A stretch of DNA of 21,619 nucleotides from an uncultured Clostridia bacterium (lineage in GTDB: Bacteria > Bacillota > Clostridia > Oscillospirales > Ruminococcaceae), in contig CALERQ010000235.1 of the NCBI GenBank assembly GCA_937907305.1, forward strand, positions 1-21,619. The letters run 5' to 3'. The notes beneath the pieces are model-generated. The model saw nothing but the letters and a program-made list of their open reading frames with translations, searched no databases and was not told the origin of the DNA. A program made the position numbers and the translations under genes. The first letter of the stretch is position 1. Every line of letters begins with the position of its first letter. Shown piece by piece: positions 6,278 to 14,410 of this stretch.

Positions 6278-8497
6278 GTGAGCCGCAAAGCAATGGAACA
6301 GGAGCTGGAGAAGATCTCCGGGACGGTGGAGGATGTGACCTACCACAGTGCGGAAAGCGGTTTTACCGTGCTGCTGGTGGATGTGGACGGTGACCCCGTG
6401 ACGGTAGTGGGCGAGGTGCCGGAGATCGCTGAAGGGGAAGAAATTACCGCGACCGGCAGCTATAAGGTACACGGTACCTATGGGGTGCAGTTCCGTGCGG
6501 AGCTTATAGAGCGTACCCTGCCCGCAACGGCCGGGGCCATCCGTAAGTACTTATCCTCCGGAGCGGTAAAGGGGCTGGGCCCTGCGCTGGCGGGGCGTAT
6601 TGTGGCACGGTTCGGGGATGACACCCTGACCATTATTGAGAGGGAACCAGAACGCTTGACCGAGGTGCGGGGCATCTCTGCCGAAAAGGCCCGCAAAATA
6701 GGAGAGGAATATCAACGGCAGTTCGGTATCCGCAGGGTGATGAGCTTGCTGGCTTCTTTGGGGCTGCCGGCGGCAACGGCGATAAAAGCCTGGCGGCGCT
6801 GGGGCGCCAATACCGCCGATGTATTGAAAAGCGACCCTTATGCCCTCTGCTGCGAAGAGATCGGGGTGGAATTTGAGGAGGCGGACCGCATTGCGGCGCA
6901 CTTTGGTGTGGCGGGAGAGGACCCCTGCCGCCTGGGAGCGGGCTTGCAGTACATCCTGCGGGTGAATAGCCGCAGCGGCCACACCTGCCTGCCTAAGGGA
7001 AAGCTGCTTTCGCTTGCCGCGGAATTTTTACAGGCGGCGCCGGAGGGACTGGAGAATACCCTGGCAACACTGATAGAAGACAACACCCTGGCGGCCTATG
7101 CCGTGGGGGAGAAGGAATACATCTACCTGCAGCCGCTGTACCGGGCGGAAAGCTATGTGGCCAGCCGGGTGTGCATCGCGCTGCAATTACAGCCGCCAAG
7201 GCTGGAGCCGATGGAGGACGAGCTGGACGAGCTGGAGCGGGCGCAGGGCATTACCTACGACCCGGTACAGCGCCGCGCCATTGCCGAAGCGGTGCAGAGC
7301 CGCCTGTTTATCCTGACCGGCGGCCCCGGCACCGGCAAGACCACCACCCTGCGGGGCATTCTGGCACTGCTGGAGCAGCGGGGAGAAAAAGTTTCACTGG
7401 CGGCTCCTACCGGCCGCGCGGCCAAGCGCATGGCGGAGATCACCGGGCGGGAGGCCAGTACCATCCACCGGCTGCTGGAGGTGGAGCCTAAGACCGAGGT
7501 ACTGACCTTTAAGCGCGGGGAAAAGAACCCCCTGCCCGCCGATGCGGTTATCGTGGATGAAATGTCAATGGTGGATACCCTGCTGATGGAGCACCTGCTG
7601 CGGGGAATGCGGCTGGGCGCCCGGCTTATCATGGTGGGGGACAGCGACCAGCTGCCCTCCGTTTCCGCCGGCAATGTTCTGCGGGATCTTATCCAAAGCG
7701 AGCTGGTGCCCTGCATCCATCTGGAACGGGTATTCCGCCAGGCGGCGGAAAGCCTGATCGTTACCAATGCCCACGCCATTGTGCGGGGCGAGATGCCGGA
7801 CCTTGGCTGCCGTACCGGGGATTTCTTCTTCCTGGAGCAGCCGGATGCCTTTGCCCAGCAGCGGCTGGTGGTGGATCTTGTCAGCCGCCGCCTGCCAAAA
7901 AGCTATGGGTACGATCCGCTGCGGGATATTCAGGTCATTACCCCGGCCAAGCAGGGCCCGCTGGGCACCCGGGAATTGAACCGCCTTTTGCAAGGAAAAT
8001 TGAACCCGCCCGAACGCGGCAAAAGCGAAGCCACCCTGATGGGCCGCACACTGCGGGAGGGCGATAAGGTGATGCAGATCCGCAACAACTACGACATAAT
8101 ATGGCAGCAGCCGGATGGCACCGCCGGGACCGGTATTTTTAATGGAGATATGGGCATTATTGAGATGCTGGACCCTGGCAGCAAGACCATCCAGGTGCGG
8201 TTTGAGGAAAAGCTGGCGACCTATTCCTTTGAGAACCAGGACCAGCTGGAGCACGCCTATGCCGTGACGGTGCATAAAAGCCAGGGCAGCGAATTTGAGG
8301 CCGTGGTGATGCCGCTGGAGCGCCGCCACCCCAAGCTGCATTACCGTAATCTGTTGTATACCGCCGTGACGAGAGCGAGAAAGCTGCTTATTATGACCGG
8401 ACAAAAGGAAACGGTGTACGCCATGGTGCAGAATAACCGCCGCACCCTGCGCTATACCAATCAAAAAGAGATGCTGCAGGAGATGTGCGATGAGTGA
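6278..8497 (+). CDS. recD2: RecD2-type ATP-dependent 5'-3' DNA helicase
   Basis: A 739-residue SF1B helicase of the RecD2 type, found in bacteria without a RecBC partner and implicated in DNA repair and replication-fork maintenance. The N-terminal region includes an OB-like segment (about 10-80) and helix-hairpin-helix motifs (SSGAVKGLGPALAGRIV 93-109; LTEVRGISAEKA 127-138). The helicase core has Walker A GGPGTGKTT (348-356), Walker B VIVDEMSM (424-431), GDSDQLP (454-460), the SH3-like insert, HKSQGSEF (666-673) and LLYTAVTRA (692-700). Length is normal for the family. The GTG start at 6278 is chosen because an AAAGGAAAGGA tract immediately precedes it; an ATG five codons in is the alternative. 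The 3' end overlaps comF by eight bases, so the two are probably co-translated. Confidence 0.95.
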   Translation: MSRKAMEQELEKISGTVEDVTYHSAESGFTVLLVDVDGDPVTVVGEVPEIAEGEEITATGSYKVHGTYGVQFRAELIERTLPATAGAIRKYLSSGAVKGLGPALAGRIVARFGDDTLTIIEREPERLTEVRGISAEKARKIGEEYQRQFGIRRVMSLLASLGLPAATAIKAWRRWGANTADVLKSDPYALCCEEIGVEFEEADRIAAHFGVAGEDPCRLGAGLQYILRVNSRSGHTCLPKGKLLSLAAEFLQAAPEGLENTLATLIEDNTLAAYAVGEKEYIYLQPLYRAESYVASRVCIALQLQPPRLEPMEDELDELERAQGITYDPVQRRAIAEAVQSRLFILTGGPGTGKTTTLRGILALLEQRGEKVSLAAPTGRAAKRMAEITGREASTIHRLLEVEPKTEVLTFKRGEKNPLPADAVIVDEMSMVDTLLMEHLLRGMRLGARLIMVGDSDQLPSVSAGNVLRDLIQSELVPCIHLERVFRQAAESLIVTNAHAIVRGEMPDLGCRTGDFFFLEQPDAFAQQRLVVDLVSRRLPKSYGYDPLRDIQVITPAKQGPLGTRELNRLLQGKLNPPERGKSEATLMGRTLREGDKVMQIRNNYDIIWQQPDGTAGTGIFNGDMGIIEMLDPGSKTIQVRFEEKLATYSFENQDQLEHAYAVTVHKSQGSEFEAVVMPLERRHPKLHYRNLLYTAVTRARKLLIMTGQKETVYAMVQNNRRTLRYTNQKEMLQEMCDE

Positions 8498-9191
8498 CCA
8501 TGTGACGCTGCGGGAAATAGTGACCAATCTGCTGTACCCGCCGCGGTGCCTGCTGTGCGGGGCCCTGTGCAGTTGGGAGGAATCGCTGTGTGAGAGCTGC
8601 CGGGAGCAACAGCCGCAGGCGGGGGAATTTTTCTGGGAGCCGGAGGTATTCGGCTGCCGGGGAATACTATGGTGCGCCCGGTATGAGGGGGCCTTCCGTA
8701 CCGGGATGGAGCAGCTGAAATTTGAGGGTGTGCGGGAAAGCCTGCCGCTTTTTGGCGGGATGCTGACGGAAGCGGTGCGGCAAAGCGGCCTGCTGCCGCG
8801 GCTGACAGCTGTGACCTATGTGCCCATGCCGCCGGAGCGGGAACGCCATCGGGGGTATAATCAATCCAAACTGCTGGCGCAGTACCTGGCCGGGGAGCTG
8901 GGACTGCCGCTGCGGGAGGGTGTACTGGCCCGGGATGGCCGGGCGACCGCCCATGCGGCGGCGGGCCGGGCGGCCCGCATCACGCTGGCGAAGGAAAGCT
9001 ACCGGGCCGGGGAAAGAAAGCTGCCGCCCGGTGAGCATATTTTGCTCATTGATGACATTATTACCACCGGGGCAACGCTGGAAAACTGTGCCGCGATCCT
9101 GCTGGCGCAGGGCGCCGAGAGTGTGACCGCGGCGGCGGTGCTGCGGACCCCCAGGCCGGAGGACAAAAAATTGGAGGGCAATAGAGGGTAA
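8490..9191 (+). CDS. comF: ComF family phosphoribosyltransferase-like protein
   Basis: This 233-residue ComF-family protein is associated in model bacteria with natural transformation and handling of incoming single-stranded DNA. The N-terminal zinc-ribbon has paired cysteines (C20, C23, C34, C37). The C-terminal half is a type I phosphoribosyltransferase fold with the PRPP-binding stretch LLIDDIITTGATL (185-197). The RERHRGYNQSKLLA segment (117-130) is a family hallmark. GGAG eight nucleotides upstream supports the ATG at 8490, inside the 3' end of recD2. Pairing with a RecD2 helicase suggests a DNA-metabolism operon. Competence itself cannot be concluded, because other competence genes are outside the window. 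The enzymatic activity of ComF proteins is unproven. Confidence 0.93.
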   Translation: MSDHVTLREIVTNLLYPPRCLLCGALCSWEESLCESCREQQPQAGEFFWEPEVFGCRGILWCARYEGAFRTGMEQLKFEGVRESLPLFGGMLTEAVRQSGLLPRLTAVTYVPMPPERERHRGYNQSKLLAQYLAGELGLPLREGVLARDGRATAHAAAGRAARITLAKESYRAGERKLPPGEHILLIDDIITTGATLENCAAILLAQGAESVTAAAVLRTPRPEDKKLEGNRG

Positions 9192-9226
9192 ATTGTGAAT
9201 TTACTGCGAAATGTGCCGCCCCGGCT

Positions 9227-9255
9227 TTGACATTATCCGATGATAATGGTATGAT
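9227..9255 (+). promoter_or_regulatory. Promoter of mreB
   Basis: TTGACA (9227-9232), a 17-nt spacer and TATGAT (9250-9255) form a near-consensus sigma-A promoter, 65 nt before the mreB GTG. A GC-rich hairpin (9274-9289) lies in the leader. Confidence 0.85.
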
Positions 9256-9319
9256 AAATCCATAAATGGGAAAGGCCGCCCCGGCGGTCAAAGCTACAGC
9301 GAAATGAGGGAATATCAAG

Positions 9320-10342
9320 GTGTTTGCAAATGATATCGGAATTGACCTGGGTACCGCTACGACCCTGATCTATATAGCCGGAAAAGGCATTGTTCTGCGG
9401 GAGCCTTCCATAGTGGCGATGGATGAGCGCAATGGGCAGGTGCTGGCCGTGGGTGATGAAGCCTACACCATGCTGGGCAAGACCGCTTCGGATATCCGGG
9501 TGGTGCGCCCCCTGGAGGATGGCGTTATCAGTGATTATGAAGTGACCGAGCAGATGCTCAAGCACTTCTTTGCCAAGGTGAACCCCAGCCGGGTCTTTAA
9601 GCCCCGCGTCTGTGTTTGTGTGCCCAGTGCCATTACCGAGGTGGAATCCCGTTCCGTCATTGATACGGTGATGTCCAGCGGCGCCCGCAATGTTTACCTC
9701 ATTGAGGAACCGGTCGCGGCGGCCATTGGCGCCGGCATGGATATTACCCGTCCCGGCGGCATTGTGGTATTGGATATCGGCGGCGGCACCAGTGATATCG
9801 CGGTGCTTTCCCTGAATGGTATCGTCTGCAAGAGCTCGGTGAAGATGGCCGGCAATAAGATGAACGCAGCCATCGTGCGGTATGTGCGCAGCACCTACAA
9901 TGTTCTTATCGGTGATTCCACTGCCGACCGTGTTAAGCGGGAGATCGGTACCGTGTGGACCGAGGGCCAGCCTGAAAAGGTGATAGAGGTGAAGGGCCGC
10001 AACCTGGTGACCGGCTTGCCGCAGAAGATCACCCTTTCCAGCTATGAGCTGGAGATGCCGCTGCGCATCGAGGTGGAGCGTATTATTTCCGCGCTGCAAT
10101 CGGTGATGGAGCAGACCCCGCCCGAGCTGGTGGCGGATATTGAGAAAAACGGCCTGCTGATGACCGGCGGCGGCGCTATGCTGGATGGCCTGGATAAGCT
10201 CATCACCAGCCGGGTGCGCATCCGGGCGCATTTGGCCGAAAATCCCATCGAAGCGGTGGCCATCGGCACCGGCAAGAGCTTTGAGTATCTGGGCAAGCTG
10301 TACGATGGCTTTGTCAGTTACACCAATTATTCCAGCCGGTAA
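9320..10342 (+). CDS. mreB: Rod-shape-determining actin homologue MreB/Mbl
   Basis: This 340-residue bacterial actin polymerises on the inner face of the membrane and steers lateral peptidoglycan synthesis. ATP-site motifs are phosphate-1 DIGIDLGT (5-12), phosphate-2 LDIGGGTSDIAV (151-162), the EEPVAAAIGAG connector (129-139) and an adenosine motif near MTGGGAML (about 279). Length is normal. The GTG start at 9320 follows a modest GAGGG site at 9-nt spacing. The gene stands alone, with its own promoter and strong terminator and no mreC or mreD neighbour. That arrangement resembles mbl or mreBH of Bacillus, so the paralogue identity is uncertain. Its presence points to a rod or elongated cell. 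Confidence 0.93.
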   Translation: MFANDIGIDLGTATTLIYIAGKGIVLREPSIVAMDERNGQVLAVGDEAYTMLGKTASDIRVVRPLEDGVISDYEVTEQMLKHFFAKVNPSRVFKPRVCVCVPSAITEVESRSVIDTVMSSGARNVYLIEEPVAAAIGAGMDITRPGGIVVLDIGGGTSDIAVLSLNGIVCKSSVKMAGNKMNAAIVRYVRSTYNVLIGDSTADRVKREIGTVWTEGQPEKVIEVKGRNLVTGLPQKITLSSYELEMPLRIEVERIISALQSVMEQTPPELVADIEKNGLLMTGGGAMLDGLDKLITSRVRIRAHLAENPIEAVAIGTGKSFEYLGKLYDGFVSYTNYSSR

Positions 10343-10364
10343 CCGTTAAATTGAATAAAACAGG

Positions 10365-10395
10365 AGACTCTCCCCGGCGGGGAGGGTCTTTTTTT
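10365..10395 (+). terminator. Intrinsic terminator of mreB
   Basis: An 11-bp stem (10365-10375 with 10379-10389, one T-G pair, 3-nt loop) is followed by a run of seven T residues ending at 10395. It is 22 nt after the mreB stop and isolates mreB from the next operon. Confidence 0.92.
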
Positions 10396-10441
10396 GTGTC
10401 CATGAAACAAAAACTACACAAGTTTGCACCATTTCTTATTC

Positions 10442-10471
10442 TTGATTTTATGAACTTTGACAAGATACAAT
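10442..10471 (+). promoter_or_regulatory. Candidate promoter of the carboxylate cassette
   Basis: TTGATT (10442-10447), an 18-nt spacer and TACAAT (10466-10471) lie about 45 nt before the MmgE/PrpD start. A perfect TTGACA is also present at 10457-10462 but has no -10 at a usable distance. The region is AT-rich compared with its surroundings. Confidence 0.55.
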
Positions 10472-10480
10472 ATATTTGTC
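10459..10480 (+). promoter_or_regulatory. Possible operator (GACAA/TTGTC dyad) over the cassette promoter
   Basis: Inverted half-sites GACAA (10459-10463) and TTGTC (10476-10480) flank the -10 box symmetrically. This is compatible with control by the cassette's own LysR-type regulator. The arms are only 5 bp, so chance is possible. Confidence 0.35.
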
Positions 10481-10516
10481 CATGGATAGAACATAAGAAA
10501 GAAAGGCGACTGCAAT

Positions 10517-11917
10517 ATGAGGAATGTCACCGATGAATTTGTAAAATTTGCGCTGGAATACGCCGATTACGATAAGATCCCGGCGGAAGTGATCCATGAA
10601 TCCAAGCGGGTACTGCTGGATGGCCTGGGGAACGCGCTGGGCGGCATCGCTTCCGATAAGGGCAAGATCGGTATTATGTTTGCACGCCGGCAGGGCGGCA
10701 ATGGTGCGGCGAGCCTGATCGGCGTAGGCGGAAAATCTTCCGCGGCTGTGGCGGCTTTCTGCAATGCGGAGCTGTGGAACGGCCTGGATATGGACCCTGT
10801 ACCCCATGTGCCGCCCATTGTCATCCCTGCCATTCTGGCAGTAGCGGAGGAGCGCGGTTCCACCGGCAAGGAACTGCTGGCAGCGCTGTGTGTCGGCCAG
10901 GAGGTTGCCCGGCGGCTTTCCCGCGTGCTGCTTAGCATTATGACAAAGTCCATTATGAAATATGGCAAGACCCCGGACTTCTTCGGCAACAGCAATGAGC
11001 ACATCATTGGCGCGGCGGTGGGCTGCGGCATGCTGATGAAGCTGAACGAGAAGCAGATGCGCAATGCCATTGGCATCGCGGCCTATTACTGCTCACTGGG
11101 TGTCTGCCGTGACTGGGAATCCACCTCCCCCAAGTCCATGATCAAGTATGTGCCGGTTTCCTGGATGGCCCAGGGCGCGGTGCAGGCGGCCGAAATGGCC
11201 GAGTTGGGTTACACCGGAAATGAGTACACCCTGGATAGCGAATACGGTTTCCCGCACATTTATTGCCGGGAGCCGGATGTATGGGACCCTGAGAAGGTAG
11301 TGGAGGAGCTGGGCTCCCGCTGGTTCTTTACTGAGTACCACTACAAGCCCTACCCCGTATGCCGCTATCTCCACAGCGTGCTGGATGCCTTTGCGATTTT
11401 GCAGGAAAAATATCACTTCTCCCCGGAGCAGATCGAGGCGATCGATTGCCATACCGCGGCCTTTGTCGCCAATCCCGATCAGTATTCCGTGGCCAACCAG
11501 GTAGATGTGCAGTTCAGCGGGCCCATTGCTATGGCGCTGGAGGCTTTTGGGTACAAGCCCGGCCCGGCCTGGCAGGATAAGCTGGCGCTGAATGACCCGC
11601 GGCTGCTGGCCTTTGCCAAAAAGGTGACCATGCATGTAGCCCCTGAGTATGCCGAACTGCGCCGCAAGGACCCCTTGAGCTGGTACGGCCGGGTGGAGGT
11701 GACCGTAGGCGGTCAGGTATACACCGAATCGGTGGATTATTCCCGCGGCACCAATAAGGATGGCTACCGCCTGACCGACGAAGAGATCCAGGATCGCTTC
11801 CGCCTGGGCGCCAACTGCATCCTGCCCGACTATAAGGCCGAAAAGGTAATAGCCGAAATGGCCCGGCTGGAAAATGCGGCGAACCTGACCGCATTGTTTG
11901 AAAATCTCTGCCTTTGA
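10517..11917 (+). CDS. MmgE/PrpD family protein (carboxylate dehydratase/decarboxylase/epimerase-type)
   Basis: This 466-residue protein belongs to the MmgE/PrpD superfamily, which includes 2-methylcitrate dehydratase, cis-aconitate decarboxylase and iminodisuccinate epimerase. Landmarks are the helical N-terminus with VLLDGLGNALGG (32-43), the active-site segment NAELWNGLDMDPVPH (83-97, equivalent to the family's LDFDD region), followed by PPIVIPAILAVAE, and the KPYPVCRYLHSVLDAF segment (near 275-290) in the C-terminal domain. The usual LDFDD is LDMDP here, so its substrate may differ from the named members. The ATG at 10517 has a weak AAAGG site about 11 nt upstream. It leads a same-strand cassette with a DASS carrier, a LysR regulator and an FAD oxidoreductase, suggesting an imported di- or tricarboxylate as substrate. 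The exact reaction cannot be read from sequence. Confidence 0.88.
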   Translation: MRNVTDEFVKFALEYADYDKIPAEVIHESKRVLLDGLGNALGGIASDKGKIGIMFARRQGGNGAASLIGVGGKSSAAVAAFCNAELWNGLDMDPVPHVPPIVIPAILAVAEERGSTGKELLAALCVGQEVARRLSRVLLSIMTKSIMKYGKTPDFFGNSNEHIIGAAVGCGMLMKLNEKQMRNAIGIAAYYCSLGVCRDWESTSPKSMIKYVPVSWMAQGAVQAAEMAELGYTGNEYTLDSEYGFPHIYCREPDVWDPEKVVEELGSRWFFTEYHYKPYPVCRYLHSVLDAFAILQEKYHFSPEQIEAIDCHTAAFVANPDQYSVANQVDVQFSGPIAMALEAFGYKPGPAWQDKLALNDPRLLAFAKKVTMHVAPEYAELRRKDPLSWYGRVEVTVGGQVYTESVDYSRGTNKDGYRLTDEEIQDRFRLGANCILPDYKAEKVIAEMARLENAANLTALFENLCL

Positions 11918-11961
11918 TCGAATTATTTGATATACATTCCAATGAAAGGAAGGAAAAATAA

Positions 11962-13371
11962 ATGGCTAACGCAAAAGAAACCAGATCTGTAAAAAACAAT
12001 ATTGGTTTAGCGCTTTTTATCCTGATCCTCGTGGCAATGTTCTTTATCCCCACCTCTGAGACCCTGACCGCGGCGGGCCGCAATTCGCTGGGCCTGCTGC
12101 TGGCCACCATCGTCTGTATGCTCACCGGCGGTCTGCCCATCGGCGTGCTGTGCATGCTGGTCATTCCGCTTATGTATATCTGCGGCTGCGTGGAAACACC
12201 CGCGGCTGCCCTGGCGGGCTTCCAGAACCAAAGCGCCTTCTTTATGCTGGCTAGCTTTGGCCTGACCTGTGCCGTGACAAGAGTGCCCCTTTCCCGCCGT
12301 CTGATGCGCGGCATCATCACAAAAGCAGGCAGAAATGTCAATACCGTTCTGCTGGCCATTATGCTGTGCTGCGGCCTGCTTTCTTCCATCGTTTCCAATA
12401 TCGCCGCCTGTTCGGCGTTCATCCCGCTGGTGCTGGATTTCCTCAGCATCTATGAAAATGAGGACGAGCGCAAGCGCACCGGCCGCTGCATGCTCATCGC
12501 CCTGCCCACCGCCTCCATGATCGGTGGTATGATCACTCCCGCCGGCGGTGCGGTGAATGTAATCGCCATCACCTACCTGGAGAACCTGGCCAGCGTGAAT
12601 GTCACCTTCCTGGATTGGGTCGCTATCTTTGCGCCCATCGCCATTGTGGCATTTATTGCGGCTTACTTCATCATCCGCGCGGTCTTTAAGCCCGCGGAGC
12701 TCACCCAGGATGCCATCCATCATTACCTCAGCAAGCTGGAGATTCCGGAGAAGATCGGCAAAGATGAGATCCGTGTCTGTGTGATCATCGCTGCCATGCT
12801 CATCTGCTGGATCCTGGGCACCTGGTTCAGCTTCTTCAATATCATGGTGGTTGCCATGGTAGGCGTTGGCATCATGATGCTGCCCGGCATTGGCGTCTTT
12901 GGCTGGAAGGACTTCGTCAAGGAAGTCAACTGGACCGCCTTCTTTATGCTGGGTACCCTCATCGGCCTTACCGGCCTGCTGCGTACCAACGGCGTGGTAA
13001 AGTGGCTCACCAGCATTATGGATCTGAGCTCCATCGCCACTTCCGACTTTGTATTTGTCTTTGTTCTGGCACTCATCGGCTTCCTGATCCTTATCATCAT
13101 GCCGGTAGGCCCCACGCTGGTCACCACTTTGGCGGTCCCGCTGGTGGCGGTTGCCGCGGCGGCCAATATGAGCCCTGTTATGCTCATCTGCACCACCGTA
13201 ATGTGCGCCACCTGCTGCTTCCTGTTCCCCATTGATGTAGTACCCCTGCTGACCTATGGCTACGGCTACTATGAGATGTCGGATATGCCAAAATCCAACG
13301 CGATCATTCAGGTAATACTTTGCCTGCTTTCGGCAATCTGGCTGCCGGTTATCTGCGGAATGCTGTTCTAA
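11962..13371 (+). CDS. SLC13/DASS-family anion (di/tricarboxylate) transporter
   Basis: This 469-residue polytopic membrane carrier has about 11-12 hydrophobic segments and a short charged N-terminus. The family fold shows two pseudo-repeats, each with a substrate-site loop: SNIAACSAFIPL (145-156, the SNT-type motif) with GGMITPAGGAVNV (188-200), and MPVGPTLVTTLAVPL (about 379-393). The family imports dicarboxylates, citrate or sulfate, usually with sodium. AAGGAAGG upstream supports the ATG at 11962, 44 nt after the MmgE/PrpD stop. By eye the codons favour C-ending synonyms (ATC, TTC, ACC) more than in neighbouring genes such as comF, hinting at high expression. Context makes an organic acid the likely cargo; which one is unknown. 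Confidence 0.88.
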   Translation: MANAKETRSVKNNIGLALFILILVAMFFIPTSETLTAAGRNSLGLLLATIVCMLTGGLPIGVLCMLVIPLMYICGCVETPAAALAGFQNQSAFFMLASFGLTCAVTRVPLSRRLMRGIITKAGRNVNTVLLAIMLCCGLLSSIVSNIAACSAFIPLVLDFLSIYENEDERKRTGRCMLIALPTASMIGGMITPAGGAVNVIAITYLENLASVNVTFLDWVAIFAPIAIVAFIAAYFIIRAVFKPAELTQDAIHHYLSKLEIPEKIGKDEIRVCVIIAAMLICWILGTWFSFFNIMVVAMVGVGIMMLPGIGVFGWKDFVKEVNWTAFFMLGTLIGLTGLLRTNGVVKWLTSIMDLSSIATSDFVFVFVLALIGFLILIIMPVGPTLVTTLAVPLVAVAAAANMSPVMLICTTVMCATCCFLFPIDVVPLLTYGYGYYEMSDMPKSNAIIQVILCLLSAIWLPVICGMLF

Positions 13372-13394
13372 GCAAGAACGACAGATGACAACAG

Positions 13395-13412
13395 GCCCGG
13401 CGGTTGCCGGGC
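13395..13412 (+). other. Intercistronic hairpin after the carrier gene
   Basis: GCCCGGC (13395-13401) and GCCGGGC (13406-13412) form a perfect 7-bp stem with loop GGTT, 23 nt after the carrier stop. No T run follows, so it looks like an mRNA 3'-end stabiliser or weak attenuator rather than a full terminator. A second hairpin (13443-13449/13456-13462) precedes lysR. Confidence 0.5.
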
Positions 13413-13491
13413 GGAAGATTATCTGATAGACTTGATGTATAGCAGGGGGCTTGGCCCCCCTGCCGTACAGCGGGGAAAGGATGGGCAGACA

Positions 13492-14388
13492 ATGACATTG
13501 CTTCAACTACGGTATTTCAAGGCGGTATGTGAATTCCACAGCGTGACCAAGGCGGCGGATGAGCTTTTTATCTCCCGTACAGCCATTTCCCGTTCCATCA
13601 ATGCGCTGGAACAGGAATTTGGCATTGTGCTTTTTACGCACACCACCACCGGACTGGAGCTGACGGATGATGGGAAAGTCATCTATGAGCGGATCAATGA
13701 GGTGTTGGGCCGCATCTGCGCCATCGAGCAGGTAGCCCAAAAGCTGGCGGAGGGTCCGAAACGCCAGGTTGTGAATGTCGGCCTGACGCCCTTTACCTCG
13801 CAAAGAATTTTCCCGGATTTCTATCAAAAGTTCCACGAAAATTACCCCAATATCACGCTGGCGGCCACCGAGAAAAATAATCTGGAAGCAAGGGCCCTGC
13901 TGGCGGAAGGTTCGATCGATGTCATCTTTACAACGGATATCTGCTACGATACCGAAAACTGCGATATTCTGCCACTGGGGCAGGCGGAGCAGGTGCTTTA
14001 TGTCTCCAAGCAAAACCCGCTGGCCCAGCGAAAAAGCATCAAAACAGAGGACCTGCGCCTGCTGCCGCTGGCCATGCTCAGCAAATACCTCCAGCGGGAA
14101 CGGGAGCTTACTTCCCGGCTGGATTCAATAGGATGCCCGCCTAATATCGTGATGCGGCTTTCCCAAATCAGTGCTCTGCAAAGCATTGTGGAGCGTGACC
14201 TGGCCTGTGCGGTGCAGATCCGGGGCAGCTTTTCCTCCCTGGATGTAGTGGGGATTCCCTTTGAGCCTGTGCTGCCGGTATCGCTGGCGCTGATATGGAA
14301 TAAGCACCGGGCGGAGACCTCCGCTGTCAAAACCGTGATCGATTTTGCCAGAGCGTTCTATGAGGAAACGGCGGAGGAACGCTCTTGA
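13492..14388 (+). CDS. LysR-type transcriptional regulator
   Basis: This 298-residue LysR-family protein has an N-terminal winged helix-turn-helix (about 1-60; FHSVTKAADELFISRTAISR at 15-34, then SINALEQEFGIVLF) and a C-terminal periplasmic-binding-protein-like effector domain (about 90-295). The family usually binds a pathway metabolite as co-inducer. The ATG at 13492 is preferred because the conserved LysR N-terminus (LLQLRYF) begins there and AAAGGA lies about 10 nt upstream; an in-frame TTG at 13432 would add 20 unconserved residues. Unusually, it is carried in the same direction inside the cassette, between carrier and oxidoreductase, rather than divergently. It is the obvious candidate regulator of the cassette promoter. 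Confidence 0.93.
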   Translation: MTLLQLRYFKAVCEFHSVTKAADELFISRTAISRSINALEQEFGIVLFTHTTTGLELTDDGKVIYERINEVLGRICAIEQVAQKLAEGPKRQVVNVGLTPFTSQRIFPDFYQKFHENYPNITLAATEKNNLEARALLAEGSIDVIFTTDICYDTENCDILPLGQAEQVLYVSKQNPLAQRKSIKTEDLRLLPLAMLSKYLQRERELTSRLDSIGCPPNIVMRLSQISALQSIVERDLACAVQIRGSFSSLDVVGIPFEPVLPVSLALIWNKHRAETSAVKTVIDFARAFYEETAEERS

Positions 14389-14410
14389 GAAAATACAAAA
14401 GGAGCAACCA

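Noticed and set aside
10457..10462. Perfect TTGACA as the -35 of the MmgE/PrpD gene
   Set aside because: No -10-like hexamer occurs at 16-18 nt; the TTGATT/TACAAT pair fits better.
12007..13506. 499-codon minus-strand frame opposite the DASS carrier
   Set aside because: The translation is rich in His/Gln/Asp/Gly with no recognisable domain; it mirrors a membrane-protein gene with a good ribosome-binding site on the plus strand.
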